NCBI GenBank assembly: GCA_022577435.1
Contig: JAKOON010000039.1
Span: forward strand, 840,501-904,500
DNA length: 64,000 nt
Direction of reading: 5' to 3'
Source: Embiotoca jacksoni
Lineage: Eukaryota > Chordata > Actinopteri > Embiotocidae
A program made the translations under genes and the position numbers. This document shows, in pieces, positions 23,901 through 37,760 of this stretch; position 1 is the stretch's first letter, and every line of letters starts with the position of its first letter. Below the pieces are notes generated by a model that searched no databases, was not told the origin of the DNA, and saw only the letters and a list, made by a program, of their open reading frames with translations.

Positions 23901-26721
23901 CAAAAGGTCCCTCCAAATCCTACAAACTGGTCCTTTAAAGGAAGTTTAATCTATTCCAACATGACACTATTGTTTTAAACAGCTGCCCTTGAAATAGAAA
24001 GATCGAGCCTTCAATAGTAGAACAAAGCTTTTTACCACAATTCCCAGGGCTATGATTACGGATAAGACTTCCCTCAGGCAATTCCGAGTGAAGGGCAGAT
24101 GAGAAATCGGAGCCTCGCATGTGGTCTAACTACAGCACAACTAATTGCTTATGAAGCCAGATCTAAAAAGATGATTTCTTTGAATACATATGGTGAGCCA
24201 CGTTCGTACACAAAACAAAGCGATTGACAGATACAGTCCACGGTGCTCCGGCTTATTCTCCATATCGAGAAACGACTCCATTCATCACTTCGTGGCAGCT
24301 CTTGGCAGAAAATGGCGATCAGTCTCTGATGGCATGTAACACAGCTTTGGAGAGCCATCACGCTAAAGGCCAGGTTTGTTTGAAGTTCGCTTTGCAATGC
24401 ATCAGTGGCGATGACCTAGATTTCCTATCTCTCATTCCTTCAAGAGTGCAGCGAGAGACAGCCTCGTTTCAGCCCTTTCCATCTTCTAACTGTGTCAGCT
24501 CGCCTGTAAACATTTGGCACAGAGTCACATCGCTGCATCTTCCCATTTCCCCGCAGAAAAATCCCTTTTTCCTGGTGTCGACTCCCCACATGTTTGTCCC
24601 CTAGGATGGAGGTGGAAGGCTGAGCAGCAGAGGTTTTCGTAAGCTAAAATCAACAGAAGCACACAAAGAGGCGTATGATGGAATAAAATGTATGAATTCA
24701 TCTCTCCTCCAACTGTGAGGGCACGTCTTTCATCACTTTGGAAGTCTCCCTCGCAACACCATGCCTGTTTGTTTGTCAAGATCGTGCAAAGAAAAATGGA
24801 ACTCCTCAGAGAAGCATTGGGAGAAACACTGAGGAGATCTGGGTCAGCATGTTCCTGTTTTTTTGGCTACAGCCACGCACCGTCCCCGAACTTCCCCGCG
24901 GGGACAGGCCAGGCGAGTTCTGACCCATGAAACCGCACAACAGGATAAACCCGACGTGCCCCAAAGTGCTGAGAAACACGGTCGGTCTGTCGGCTTGTCT
25001 GCAGATCTTCGACTCTCGCGTCCGCTTTCGTGACGGGGTCGACTCGTTGCCGGCAACAACAACAAAAAAAACAACACAAAATGAACAAACTGCAAAAGAA
25101 ACTTAACACCAGTGGAAGCCAGCGCCGTGCCTCTGAGGTACGCCGTTTATTTTGATCGTCTCTAAAAGCAGGCACTAAAAAAGAAACGGGCACTAGCGAG
25201 CCATCTTTGCCTTTTTTTGTTTTTTTTCTTCCTCGCATCCCCTCTTCCCCTCCTGTCTCCTTCCCACACACCCACAGGGGACGGTCGTCAGTGCAAAGTA
25301 CACTACAGCGAAGGCACAAGAACAACATTAAAAACTGCTTCGGCTCAACAGCAGACTCAACAAGCCAGGAAGAGTGTGTGCCGCCGTCTTTTAATTATGC
25401 ATGCTGCACAGCGTTACGCGGCCCTGTCAGTCAGGGAAATTGCACCGTCTTCACTATTTCTCCTCGAGTCTTTTGTTGGTTTCCTAGGTGACCATGTAAT
25501 CTTCGACACGTACAGCACGCTAGCCAGAAATGCAGGTGCCTCGTTCCAAAATATCCACCTCACTCCTGCTTAACCCCGTCACACCGACTGCCACTACTGC
25601 CTCCGACTGCGCGCTAATATTCATTCGAAGACACTTTGAACGACTCTGTCAGACCTCAGGATCCCTTGGAAAACAGAGCGTCTCGGGAGTGGAGAGAATT
25701 AATGTTCATGAGAAAAACCGAGCGCACACTGAAGCCGTGCGTGTGCGTTTGTGTGGGTTTGAATTTTGGCTGGGGTCCTGGCTATTTAGCTCTTTCTGCT
25801 CCACTTTTTAATATCCTCCGCGTGCACTAGCAGGCGCAAATGTAAAAGAACACCGAAACATGATGGATTGCTCAGCTTCCTCACGGCAAATGAAGAAGAA
25901 CTATAAAAAATTAAAAAAAATCTGTGAAGCAATAAAGTCGGACTTACAGTCTGTACAAGTTCCTAACACTAAACTTACACTCACAAGTCAACAAGGGCCC
26001 GTGTGTTTGTTTTTTTCTGTTTTATGCTGAGGGATAATTGCACTAAAAATCGGCGCCTGTAGCCTTTTGTTTCGACCAGTTTTTCAAGTCTCCCAGCGAT
26101 TAACAGTCTCATTGGACAATTATAAACTGGATGCTACACTGCCATGTGTAAAAAAGAACAATCAAGCCTTCCTCGTTGCATGATCCCAATCATCATCAAA
26201 ACTGATTATCCTCAGCGTGTACGTTGCTGGCACGGAGGTGGTGGTTGTTGTTTCCTCTTGCGCCGGGGATTTGGAAAAGTTTATAACTGCGGGTTCGTAG
26301 CTACATCTGATAACACCTAATCATCCACTCTGACATTTTCTTCAAGAGATTTGCCGCCTTTCCACCAACGTCGCATGACTCCAGACCTTGCTAAGGACAA
26401 GACGTTTCCACAAACAAAAAATTGTCAAGAAATGTAAACGGAGCTCATTTTAGGCATTTGAACAATTAACATATTTAGTATTTTTTTTTTCTGGATTACA
26501 AAATGACCATATTGCTCTAGAATAGTCAAAAGGAGTGTGTTTATCTTTCGACTGTGTTGGACCCCACTCAAGAGAGGTGACTTACGTTCAAAGCCTACAA
26601 CAACAAATTCAAAAAGAAAATAGGAAAAGTACTTTATATTTCTGTGCTGGAGGAACACAGTTTGGTTTACAGTTTACATAAAATATATATGTCATACTTT
26701 AAAAACTTGATGAAGACTCAC
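20961..26721. other. Non-coding stretch with element-like blocks and ORF-rich patch
   Basis: No supported gene. Blocks at 21360-21570, 22390-22500, 25380-25560 and 25590-25720 are mixed and repeat-free. At 24840-25580 several long overlapping frames occur on both strands because stops are scarce in GC-richer sequence. A strong acceptor lies at about 25278, but no good donor. An octamer site is at 23826-23833. Confidence 0.4.
21360..21570. promoter_or_regulatory. Conserved-element-like block
   Basis: Repeat-free mixed sequence with homeodomain-type cores (gaggctaattgagtga, cacttaattaatgg), an ATTTATG site and an AATCATGATA block. It is a candidate enhancer on composition alone. Confidence 0.3.
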
Positions 26722-26859
26722 CCTCCTCCAATATTCAGGAGTGTCGGTGGATGAGCGCAGCGTCTAAAACGAGCCGGTGACGGAATCGCTGCTCTCAGAA
26801 GCTCTGCTCGGTATCGTCTGCACAATTCTGACCTTTCGCTTCCAAAGATGATTGTCAGG
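26722..26859 (-). CDS. Candidate exon with two readable frames
   Basis: A 138-bp minus-strand interval lies between a good acceptor (catctctccttcag) and a near-consensus donor (GGAGG|GTGAGTC). One frame is open throughout (contains LTIIFGSERSELCRRYRAEL). A second, entered in phase 0, gives 31 codons and then TAG, ending RASESSDSVTGSF. The second looks like a natural polar C-terminus, so this may be an alternative last exon or a poison exon. The first would be an internal exon, but its entry phase does not fit the exit phase of the 38247-38307 candidate. I recognise neither peptide. The interval length is a multiple of three, so skipping it would keep a frame. Confidence 0.3.
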
Positions 26860-29283
26860 CTGAAGGAGAGATGAAACACTGGGAATGGTTTGAAGTGTTA
26901 ACTCTGCTTACGCCTGTTTGATGAGACGGACTTTGAACGTTTGCAGGAACTGCCTTTGATAAATGGAAAGTAAAACAAATGGATCAAACCGTGGTAATGA
27001 AAAGTGTCTTTTGGAATCGGTGTTCCACAATTGAAGGGGGACAAGTCTATTTAATTTAAAAAAAAAAAAAAAAAAAGCTTCTTCCTTCACAACATGCTGC
27101 CTTTGCTGAGGTCATGCCAGCAATACGCGAGTCTGAGCATCGTGGGGATGTCTTAAAAAAATGTTTTGTGTCTTGCCGAGTTTGTCAAAATTTTATTCCT
27201 ACAGTATTTATTATTGATGGAAACCAGTGCCTCCTTCTGTCACTCGATTGTGGTTATCAACACAAAATCCTCAAATGTAAAAATGATGAGTACACGAGAG
27301 AAACAAACTCGGGCTAAGGCTGGTGTCAGTCCTTTCGCATTTAATGGGCATCGGATTTTAAGGCTATTCAATAGAAGATCAGGGAGAGGAACTGCCCGTT
27401 TTATCTGTTCTTGATCCTGACATATTTTTCTGTTGAAAGATTCAGCCTTTACTGCATGAACATCATCTGACTCTGGCACTTCATGCACAAACTTAGATGA
27501 AATATTTAACTGGATGTCTCTACAGAGTTTTCCTTCCTGACTTAACAAGCTACATCACCACACAGCAGTTTTTCCGCTTGCACAATTTGTAGTGACCAGT
27601 TCAAAAGCAACAATATTCAAGACTTTGCCACATGTTCTGGCTTGAAAATCCAGCAGTGCTATTTCTCTCAATCTCTGGAAGGATTTCCTTTATTTTTTTT
27701 AGCAATCATTGACATTTTGACAGTTGTGACATATAACTAACAGCGGTGCAGAACGCGCAGCTGCACCACACCTGCAGGCTCTGATTGGTTCCCCGTTATA
27801 TTACAAATAGAGAGTGTTCGCATCAAGGTTGTCGTCACACCACAAATCTGTCTAAGTTACGTACTTTTTTTTTCAATCAAGCATTTGTAGCAGTTTGTTA
27901 CCAAGTGAAACCACGTTCAAACAAACCAGCAACATACTGTTGTTAACACAGAATCAAAATCCTGTATCTAACTCCCAAAAGGAAGAAGCCTGTTGATATG
28001 TCCGTTCCAAAACCTTCTCCATCTTAAAATAATCTTAACATTTCTTCCACTTATCCACTACAAACCTTGAAAAAGTCATGACTAAGTGCTCTTGACTAAA
28101 CTCGATAAGGTCTTCCTTTAACAGAAAGGTCGTCCCACATCATTGAAAAGCACTCTGCCATGTTTCTTGTTTAATTGTACCCACTGAGATTGTGTCTGAA
28201 AAAATAATGGGATAAACAGACTTTTAAGTGGGCAGATAGTCCCGACTTTTCTACTGACAAGAGGGGGGGGGAAATGAAGCATCGCAGATACTAATAACAC
28301 CTGTCATCCAATGCAGACGGATGTGTTTAAGATCCTTTTAACCTTTGAAAAAAAGCTTTAAATCGGCTCTGCTGCAATCCATAAAAAGTGATTTTCTACT
28401 CGTGAAATTAAACACATGCGTAGTGGTTTTTAAGGCAGCACGATAATGTTTTAATCCAAAGTGCGCGTTGGTTAAACAAAATGCAACAGTCAAAAATGCT
28501 TTAGTCTGCTTAAAGGACGTGACAGACAGGGTTTGCCCCTTTGTTCCCCGGGAGACAGACGAAATCAATACTCCATGAGTAGAAACTAAGTGCATTTCAA
28601 ACAGTAATTGCTGCCAGCTTGAATACACTGAATATACTGCACACACTCAGCTGAGAAATGTCTCGGTTATTGAGATCCGGACATCTTGCATGCCACAACA
28701 TGTCTGCCATCAAACTGTCTGGCGTTTTGTCACAACTTATGTGCCATTAAGTGACAAACACTCAACGATATGCATAAGAAAAGTACAGAACAAAGGAGAA
28801 ATGAGAATCCGGGCTTGGGCTACAGACCTGAATGTAACATGGGCAGTGGGCACCAGACTAAAAAGAACTCAGGAAAGTCTGTTGTGGTGACAGTTCAGTC
28901 ATGTGACGAGTAAAAAATAGCCTCTCAGAATTTCATAGAATAGGAAGACACTTTTAAGCTATCAATATGGCTTCGAATTAGCCAGCTTTCTCAAAATAAC
29001 ATCTTAAATGTTATTAGGTTCACTGAAGATTGATCAAATACAAATTATTCCATATTTTATTTGGAAGCCCTCAGAGACTTCTCAGTTTTTGGTGCGAGGC
29101 CAAGGTACCGTCGGCCCACTGATCTAACTTTCAGCAGCGTCTCGGACCGAGCTTTCTGAAGCTTTTGTTTTCTTTGTCCTTTTTGCTGACACAATTCCCA
29201 GCTCAGCACAGGAACGCAGATATGATCCTGGATTTGCAGAGAGCGAAGACTCCATACAAAGAAATACAAGCTACATGAGTTCA

Positions 29284-29300
29284 CGGGGGGAGGGAGGGGG
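29284..29300 (+). repeat. G-rich patch
   Basis: Runs of six, three and seven G separated by single A. It is possibly quadruplex-forming by splitting the long runs. Confidence 0.6.
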
Positions 29301-29612
29301 GTTTAATGACTTAGTATCGGAAAGTTTCTCCAGTTAAAGTTTCAATTCAAACCAATAAACTTAATGTATCCATGCCTGTCAGTATTCATGTTCGTCCTGA
29401 CATACAATTTAAGCCATAAACACAGGACTACAAGCAATAACATCATTTCAAAGATGGCATAACTTCATTTTGGAGCAGCACTATTTTTGATCTTTCCTAA
29501 TTCAATACCGAGTGTGTTCACGTCTGTCCTCACACAAACTCCCAAGAGATCACGAGAGCACTTAGTTTAAGATCGTTTTGTCTTAATTCCAGTAAAACAT
29601 TTCATTTGAGAG

Positions 29613-29628
29613 CTACAACTCCCAGAGT
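29613..29628 (+). promoter_or_regulatory. ZNF143/SBS-like motif
   Basis: CTACAACTCCCAGAGT closely matches the ZNF143 (Staf) vertebrate promoter motif ACTACAAYTCCCAGNRTGC over its core. There is no promoter context here, so it may mark a distal anchor or be a relic. Confidence 0.4.
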
Positions 29629-31099
29629 ATATTGTACCATGTATATACCTGCAAAACATCTACCTATTACATATTTAGTGTATCAGTCTATTTCCTGATA
29701 TTTCTCTGAAAACATGCCAGACTCAAACAAAAGTTGAAGTATTGTTTTGCCTCTTCGCAAATCCAGAAGTGTCAAAGTGATGCTGATATTAATGTACCCG
29801 ACAGAGCAAGCAACAGAAGAGCTTTTCATTTTGCGTTTTCCAATTATAAACAACAGTAGCTACATGAGTGTCAGCCTCTTCTGGAGGGGTTAAGAGGAAG
29901 GAGACAGTGGCTCCAGTCTGAGTGCTACGATTTAGTGGACAGGGTCGTGGGTCTTTGAGCCAGGTGATATATCAGACAGTTCAACAGTTGAACAATATGC
30001 ACTATACTTCCAACAGGTTTTTGTCCGAGAGGGAGACTGAACAAGGTTTTGTTTTAAAGATGTTTTATGGACACCGAGGATATATGCAGTTTGTTTTCTA
30101 TTCCATTACATCAAACCAAACAAACTGGAGGATGGTTTTCACTCCAGCTGTTTTTGTCTTGTTTGTTATCAAGATAAAAATGTAAGAATAACAGTTTCAG
30201 ATGAATTGTTTTGGAGAGACATCCCATAATCTGATTATTTGATTAGATTATGGTAATATTCCACAACTGCGATTTCAGCCAATAGAATTGTCTATTAGAA
30301 TACAAACTATTCTAAACTATTCATTGATTTATTGGAAAAAGACATCAGCAATGCAAACAATAAGAGTGCTCAGCTTTTAACTCCACCTTTATGATTTTAT
30401 CCTCAGCCACAATAAGAGCCGTGTTTGTTTTTATGTGATACTTAAAGCACCTGAGCGTTATCTTTACCGTAAGAAAAGAGCCGTGTGGGAATGCTCGATG
30501 TAATGTGTGTACAGCTTATTATGGTAGAGAGCCGAGGGAGCCGAGGTCTACCACTATGTTTGCTATTTAATGTCTTACAGAGCCACTGAAGTCCAATATC
30601 CAATCGGATCAACATAAATGAGCCCGGAGAACGACGAGGACGGCTGGCTGAAGAGATAATCCAGACGGTGCCCGACACAATCTATGAAATCCCACTGAGC
30701 AGTTTTAACAGGGACTATTTGTTCTGTAGGAAGTAGTTCCAGTTGAAAAATGTTTGTGGCAAAACAAAAAAAATGTTTTTTGTTGAATCAAATTCAAAGC
30801 GTTAATTTCCTCATAAGATCAATTTGAACAGTGTATCGATGTGCAGCACCTGTTTATTTAAACAGTCTGACAGAAAAGCATGCTTTTTAATGGTCTTGTC
30901 TCAGTTTTATTCTTTCCTGTTTATGTCTCCTTGCTTAAATTCACAATCTTCATTTAAACCCTCCTGACCCTGAAATTAAGATTTGACTATTTCTGTTAAA
31001 TGTGCAATTAAAGCTTCTCCCCCCCCCCCCTCCCAAGGATGATGAAACAAAGTGAAGAAGCTAAATAGAGTGAATGTCCGCTCTGTTGTTTTTGTCGTT

Positions 31100-32130
31100 G
31101 ATGCAATTATTGACTGTGTCGCAATCCTCGTGAGCGTGGGTGACACACAAGCAACAGGTGGAACACTTTGATGTCGACTTCAAAGTGTGAAGCATGAAGA
31201 TTTCCTCTGGCTCACATGCTACTTGACATCTTTACAGACAACCCGGAGACATTTACCGATGATCAGCATCTGATCTCCCCCGTGATACAACATGAGAGCG
31301 TACACGGAAACCTCTGTCAGATAAAACAAGGCGCGAGCTTGTGAGAATGTCAGGAGGGCACCTGCTGTGAACTCAAATAACGAGTTATTATTCAAATTAT
31401 TCCTGAGACAAAAGGGCTGAGGCTTTAGCTGTACTATGAAAAACTAAGACACAGTAATGAGATAATCTTGCAGATTACTTTAACGGACAATATGTTTTAT
31501 GTTTAATGCATTTTTTTTACATCCGTCCTTGAAATTAAATTAAATTTACACGACTACTAATAAGCAGAAATATCACAAATCTATGAATTTTCTCGCCTAT
31601 TAATTTTGGTTTTCCTGTGCAGCTTAATTTGACTAATTGCCTAATAATGAAAAGAACACGCGTGTTCAAACCACACAGGTCAGGTCGAGGAAAATATCTG
31701 ATCCAAAATTCCCTCTAAAGCGACGCCCTCCTGCTGATAAGCTAACAGGTGACTAAGTGAGGTCGAAAATGAGGAAACTCTACGTGAGCTGGTGGGAAAT
31801 CATATAGATCATCTCGGATGAAAGCACGGCGGAGAAAAACTGATGCACAGCCCTCGAGATGAAATGTGTCTCCTACACGCTTTATCAAAAGCACCTCCTG
31901 GTATCTGACAGGTGGCACTATCTCGGTTCGGTTGTTATTGGGATATACGGTGTGACGGCCCTCCTGCTTAAACAGGGCCCGCTGTGCCGCTGTGTGTTTC
32001 CCCTTCTCTGTCTGCGCTGCCTTGTAGTTTCCTGGTAGGCGGAGTTTGTCGGTGCGTCTGGGAGCCCCTGGACAGTCTCTCAGAGGTGTTTAATTGTGCG
32101 TTCAGGCTGCTGGGAATTGGGAGAGTTACC
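31100..32130. promoter_or_regulatory. Two adjacent conserved-element-like blocks
   Basis: The blocks at 31100-31340 and 31690-32130 are dense, repeat-free and GC-balanced. They contain sites such as gatgcaattattgactg, a TTTATCAAAAG and a TCTGACAGGTGG E-box-like site. They are separated by AT-rich spacer. Inference only. Confidence 0.25.
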
Positions 32131-34229
32131 ATCAACGTCCCACTTCCTTTCGGTAGTTACAGGCAACACAGACGCCGTGAAAAAATAGGTTTAAAAGTTG
32201 CTTTCCAACTTGTGGAACATTTAGGGTGCCACATTTTTTAAATATGAACATTTTACATTTATATATTCTTTTCCCCGGTAGTTCGACCAGTGCACAGAAT
32301 GATTGAGACAAAAGGAAGAAAAGAATTGGTAGTGCCGTCCTTGCTGTCGGTTTGGTCAAACCGAGCGTGACATTCCCCTGAGACTCTCCAGGGGCTGACA
32401 CGAAAATGCCAACTAAGTGCTGGTTGTTATGCACTTTTGCACGGCTGGCCAAGAACAAGGTCTTATTTCCACTAACAACATTCCTGCAATTTATTCTCAG
32501 AATAGCCTGTCGCTTATGGCACCACTATACGGCCCTATGAAGTCGGACAATAACAAGTAAATCAGAGCAGTTTGGGAGAGCGGAGCTCTCGGGGCAAAGC
32601 ACCACAAGTCTCATCTGGCTCCTCATTAACTTCTGTGAGTCTCAGTGAAGTGGGGAGCACAAAAGAGCCACCAATCATCCTGTGGGAAGCCAAATTGATA
32701 TTTTTTCGTAGACGTTATGGCCGGTTTCAAAAACAGTCTGCTTTGCATGTTTCTTTCACTATTCACAAATTTGTCTTATCTTGTTTATCCTACTGTGATT
32801 TGTACACAAAATAACCAGGAATTTGTCGCCTTCTTACATTATATAGCATTCTTAAACATCATGTAGATGAGAGGTCGTTTCCTTAGGTTAGTTTTTCCTT
32901 CTTTGAAGTCCTTTGAGAACTTGCAGAAATAAATTTTGCCCTAAGTATATGGAAACGCCAAATCTTAAGAGCCCCAGCACATACACAAATTGCTATTTAT
33001 GTCACTATGATATTGTGGCAATGCATGACTGGCAAAATGTCCCCAAATAGAAACGGAGGAAGCACATAAATAGGAAACAGAATTTGTGAGAAGTTTAGGG
33101 AATTCAGCCTAACAGCGTCCATGTCCGAGTACATTTCATCTACTTATGGAAGGATGCATGGGAGAGTTTAACCTTTTTATTTATTGATCAGATTAATTTC
33201 TCTGACACAATCTGTGGTGACAAGCTGCAAAAGAACAATCAAGGGCTGCTGTTCTGTGTATAAAATACAATACGTGGAGGGGCTTTTTTCAGTTGATGGA
33301 TTTTCTTTTGCAGCAACCTCCATGAAGGGCAGATTTTTCTTTTTCCCCGATATCATTCAGACAATGTCTTTGTTAGAAGTGTCCAAGGGCGAAGTTGAAA
33401 TGCGTGAACCTCTCCTCTTGTCTTCAATGGAGGGTTCAGCTCCAACACTGCTGCCAGTGTCAGATGCCAGCACTGATAAAGCCAGAGGGAAGATGGCAAC
33501 TGTCCACCCTGGAGCCTGCATTTTAAAAGCGCTCCTGCCTGCAGCTTTCAGATGGGCACTAACTGCATCGAGAACAAGTCTCAACGCGACTTTTATTCTC
33601 CTCTTCACTGGTTTTTAAGGTTCTCAATCTATGACTGTAATTTTCAAAATATTATACTAACACTGAGGGGTGATATCCCTTTAAGATATATTTTTTTTAA
33701 AAAGAAGAAAAATCTGACAAAACCATTGAGTGGCTCAGACCTCAACACCAGCCCTGTCACACATGAGCCACTCAGTAAACACCCTGAAAACACCCTGCAG
33801 CCATGTTCCACGCTCTCCTTCAATCTCGAGATTGCAGATTCTTTATCTGCAAAAAAACACCTTGGAATTGTGCCCTCAACAAACTGCATCAGTTACATCA
33901 GAGACTATTTGATAAGTATTGCTACTGAAGCGCTTAACGTGTAATTTAGTGGTAGCGATAATTGGAAGATAATGCAGCTTAGCTTTCCAGTGCGGCGCAC
34001 AGTGGAGATGACATTCAAGCAGACTCAGCTGCCCGGCACATAAGGTCAAAGTCCAGAGTACCATATACATACAGCCACTGGAGCCAAAACTATCAATGAG
34101 GTCATTGAAGCACCATCCAACCAGGCTGTTATTTCACCTCACTGCTAGCTGCCCTTCCAGCAGCTCAAACTATTTTCCTCAAACCCGAGTTTCCACTGAC
34201 CTCAGAAATACTCAACTTGCATTTGAAAA

Positions 34230-34370
34230 AATAAGTTGTCTTTTTCCCCAGCTGGAGGACTTAATAAAGCGAACGTGAAACTTCCCAATGGCGCTGTGCC
34301 ATCCGCTTTCGACGAAGCGGCGATTAGGCTGAAACTAATAAGCCTGTCCCACAGGTTTGAAAGTTCGACT
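34230..34370. promoter_or_regulatory. Conserved-element-like block
   Basis: A compact mixed segment contains a short inverted repeat (ccgctttcgacgaagcgg) and a TAAT-type core (gaaactaataagcctg). The inverted repeat could form an 8-bp stem with a two-base loop. Candidate regulatory element. Confidence 0.3.
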
Positions 34371-37300
34371 TGACTGATCTGTTCTGTTCCTATTCTGGTG
34401 TACCAGCTGGGAAAATCACTGGCACTCATACAACATCAACATATAGATCTTGTCAGGGTCAAAACAATGCAATATTTTGCACAAAAAAAAAAGACCTTTT
34501 ATTACTAAAAACTAAACTTATTCTCCTTCTACAAGTTAACCTTTTACTTGTAATACTTTTTTTTTTCAGATCAATGACAATCAAGTAAAACCTGATCTAT
34601 CATTTAACCTTTTGTGCAAGCACTACGAGTGGTTATTGAGCAGTAATACACGATAAGCCCTACGACATTTAAATTTGTCTCATGTTTACGGTGGTTAGTG
34701 CGACCATGCTGCTGTCTCCAACCTGTGAATGTCTGTGTGCGTGCATGCGTGTGGGAAGGTACAGTGCTGCTTCTTCTTTGAACTCTTCACAACGATGGCC
34801 GACCATAGCTGTGATCTATAATTTATCTGGCATGAGACCTGTGCGCACGCAAGTGGGAAGAGGGCGAGTGCGTGTGCGTGTGTGTGTGGCATATTAAAAC
34901 CTTAAAACCTAAATAAACAAACATGGCTCATCCACTGCATGTAGGAGATAGAGGAGGTGTGTTAGGATTGTGCAGAGTCAACAAAGAAAGAATTTCAAAA
35001 TTCCTTCGAGATTAAAACATGACGTTTAAAAGAGGCCAGAAGAGAGGAGAGGAGGTTTACTTGTGAAGTTTAAAATTGTAAATGTTTAAGAGCCTGAAAC
35101 AAAAGTACAGCACAAATGTTTTAGGCTCTAAATTTAAATTGAGATGCTGTCGATGTTTGGATCAGGGTTCAGTGGAGACTTCACCATCCTGCAGCAGAAC
35201 TTGCTCCTTTTGCTAAAAAATCGTTACACCTCCGCCTGCATGTTTTTGGTGTTGTTGACCTGCTGAAGAAGGAATTTGGGACCGATCAGATGCCTCACCG
35301 ATGGACAAGAATACAACGATTTAAAGTATCTTAAGAGACATCATCCCTTTCGTTTGCTTTGGACGAGTCGTGTGGTTTCTGTACGTTGACTTTTTGCAGT
35401 GTTATAAACAGACAAAACATGAAACCGGCTATGATCGTGTGGTGAAATTTGAAAGATGTTCTGGCTGAGATTACATGCGGAAATGTTATTATCCTGCATG
35501 ACAGTGTGTGGCTTCGTGACGCCTGTGGCGTCTCCTTAGTCCTCCGCTACGTCTCTAATCCATTTTTTTTTTTTCTTTCTTGGAGTTTTTAAGAAATCAC
35601 TGGCCAACCGGTCAATAGTCTACCGTTACTCATTTGTGGGTATTTCAGAAGTTATATTTTGGTACAGTTTCACCACTCTGCATCGAAGCTGCCAAATCCG
35701 AAATTGGCTCGCACGCCGAGCTCTGAGTATTCAGCAGGGCAATGAAAGGTGTGACAAATTAAACAGATTAGCTCGAACTACAACATATATTGTTTAATGC
35801 AATTTGTCCTGCATAAATTTGTCGTAGATGTGTTTGAGTGTTTTTTGTCTATTTCCTCTTATCTCGAACTTGCAGATTTAATTACCCGTGTGAGTCCATG
35901 TGGAGCGCGCAACACAGAAGAGGTGCTGGTAATTATTTTGTACTTCACCGAGCTTGTAGGCAACCCTCTGAAAATGTAAGCAGCATCCATGATGACAAAG
36001 CGTCAGCAATGGGCTGTTCTGGGCTGATTACAGAGTCTTAGTCTTTAAGATGGAATAAGCGGAGAGGAGGAACATTAGCCATCTTGACATAAAGGTCAAC
36101 TCTGTGCTTACAGTCGAATGAGTCACTTTTCCTTTCAACTCGTCGCACGTTTGACTTTAATCAAAGCAATTCCATCAGTTCAGTGGGAGCATTTGGAGAG
36201 AGAATAATAACAGAAGCAGTTGAATTACTCTCATTTACATTCGAGGACGGTAAACACGCAGTTACTGTGCGTAAGAAGATTTGAAAGTAATTTTTTAGAT
36301 TACAAGTGGATTTGTTTCCCCTCAAGAGTTTACACTTGGTTTCCTCGAGAATGGAAAGTAAATATATCTGGCGATTTATTGTTGTCTTTGATAATGACAA
36401 ATCAAATTAAATGTTTGCATCTTGCCTCTAAAAAAAACATTGTAAATAATAAATATGTATTGTTTCTAAAACAACCAGACACAGCTGAAAAGTCAACTCT
36501 ACAATCATGAAATTAAGATATTCTAGATATTAAGATATCCATTTTTAATGGGTCTCAAATATGTGCATGAAAAAAAGTTGATGTGAAAAAGTCAAACCTT
36601 TATTCAAAATCTACAAAATTTTGATTGAAACTTGACGCATCACCAATTTAAACTTGTTTGAAAAATATTGTACCTCTGGAGTTTAACATGTCTGTCTTGT
36701 TTTCATTCCATTTTCAGCTTTTGCGGCACTGTGCTTTTGCCATTGTGTATCACTGCCTTATTTTTTGTACGAACATATGGCTTCAAAATGTCTAAAATGT
36801 GGTTTGCAACTTAATGACTGAAGACGAATGTGGGTCCCGGGGCTAGATGAGAACCCTGTTGAGGCTTATCTACTTGTATTGAATTATACGCACACATATA
36901 TCCTTTAAAAGTACCTCATTGTGCCCTACGTGGCATATTTCAGTCTCTTGCGCTCTCTCTCCCCTAACAATCCCCGCTCCTCAGAAGGACGTGCTTTCCT
37001 GAAAAGGTCTCAGAAGTGCCGAGCCACACTGAGCTCTGTGCGCCAGCCAGGTGTCATCGCTTCACACCAGCGTTCAGACACAAGACCCCTCACTGTTACC
37101 ACCTGTTTCCATGCATTACTCTCACAACTGCGGTCGAGGATTGTAAACACTCGGTAAAATGTCGCAGACAATTAAAGTGCTCTTTTTATGGGTTTGGAAT
37201 TCCAATTATTCTTACATCATTTGCGAGAATGGCAATCAGCGCAGTGGGCAGGAGGTCAGGAAGAACACCTTTTTAAACTTTCTCACACAACAACAACAAC

Positions 37301-37589
37301 AAATCAAAAACTTTGTGCAACTATTAATTACACGCTGTCACTGGTTATGTCCATGGGGTGGTAAAAATTATTAGGTAATGAGGTATTGTCAACAGCGAGT
37401 GGGGGATGTTGGAGAAAACAATGTGCTCGTCGACAACTGATTATGGTAATTTAATGACACAAGATTTCCTTAAAGTTTAACAAACTGTTGCAGCATACTT
37501 GTCAGGTCAGGCTCAAAATTCTGCTTTTCTAAGTGAAATAGACATCAACAAACAGCACAAAAAGAGATGTAAATTGTGTTTGTGCTCAT

Positions 37590-37760
37590 CGTTGTTAAGA
37601 CCCACTTGTCAGCCCTTAAGGCATGCTACCTGCACAATCTTTCCCTCATCTGCTACAGAACGAGGGCTGCTAATTTAGTCCAGAGATCTGTCTGATCACT
37701 CAGAGCATCCGTCTGTGGGTGTGCGGTAATTACAAGATGTACGCACCACTGTGGAGAGGG
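37590..37760. promoter_or_regulatory. Conserved-element-like block
   Basis: Repeat-free mixed sequence including gctgctaatttagtcc and gcggtaattacaag (paired TAAT cores). Composition is consistent with a developmental enhancer. Confidence 0.25.
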
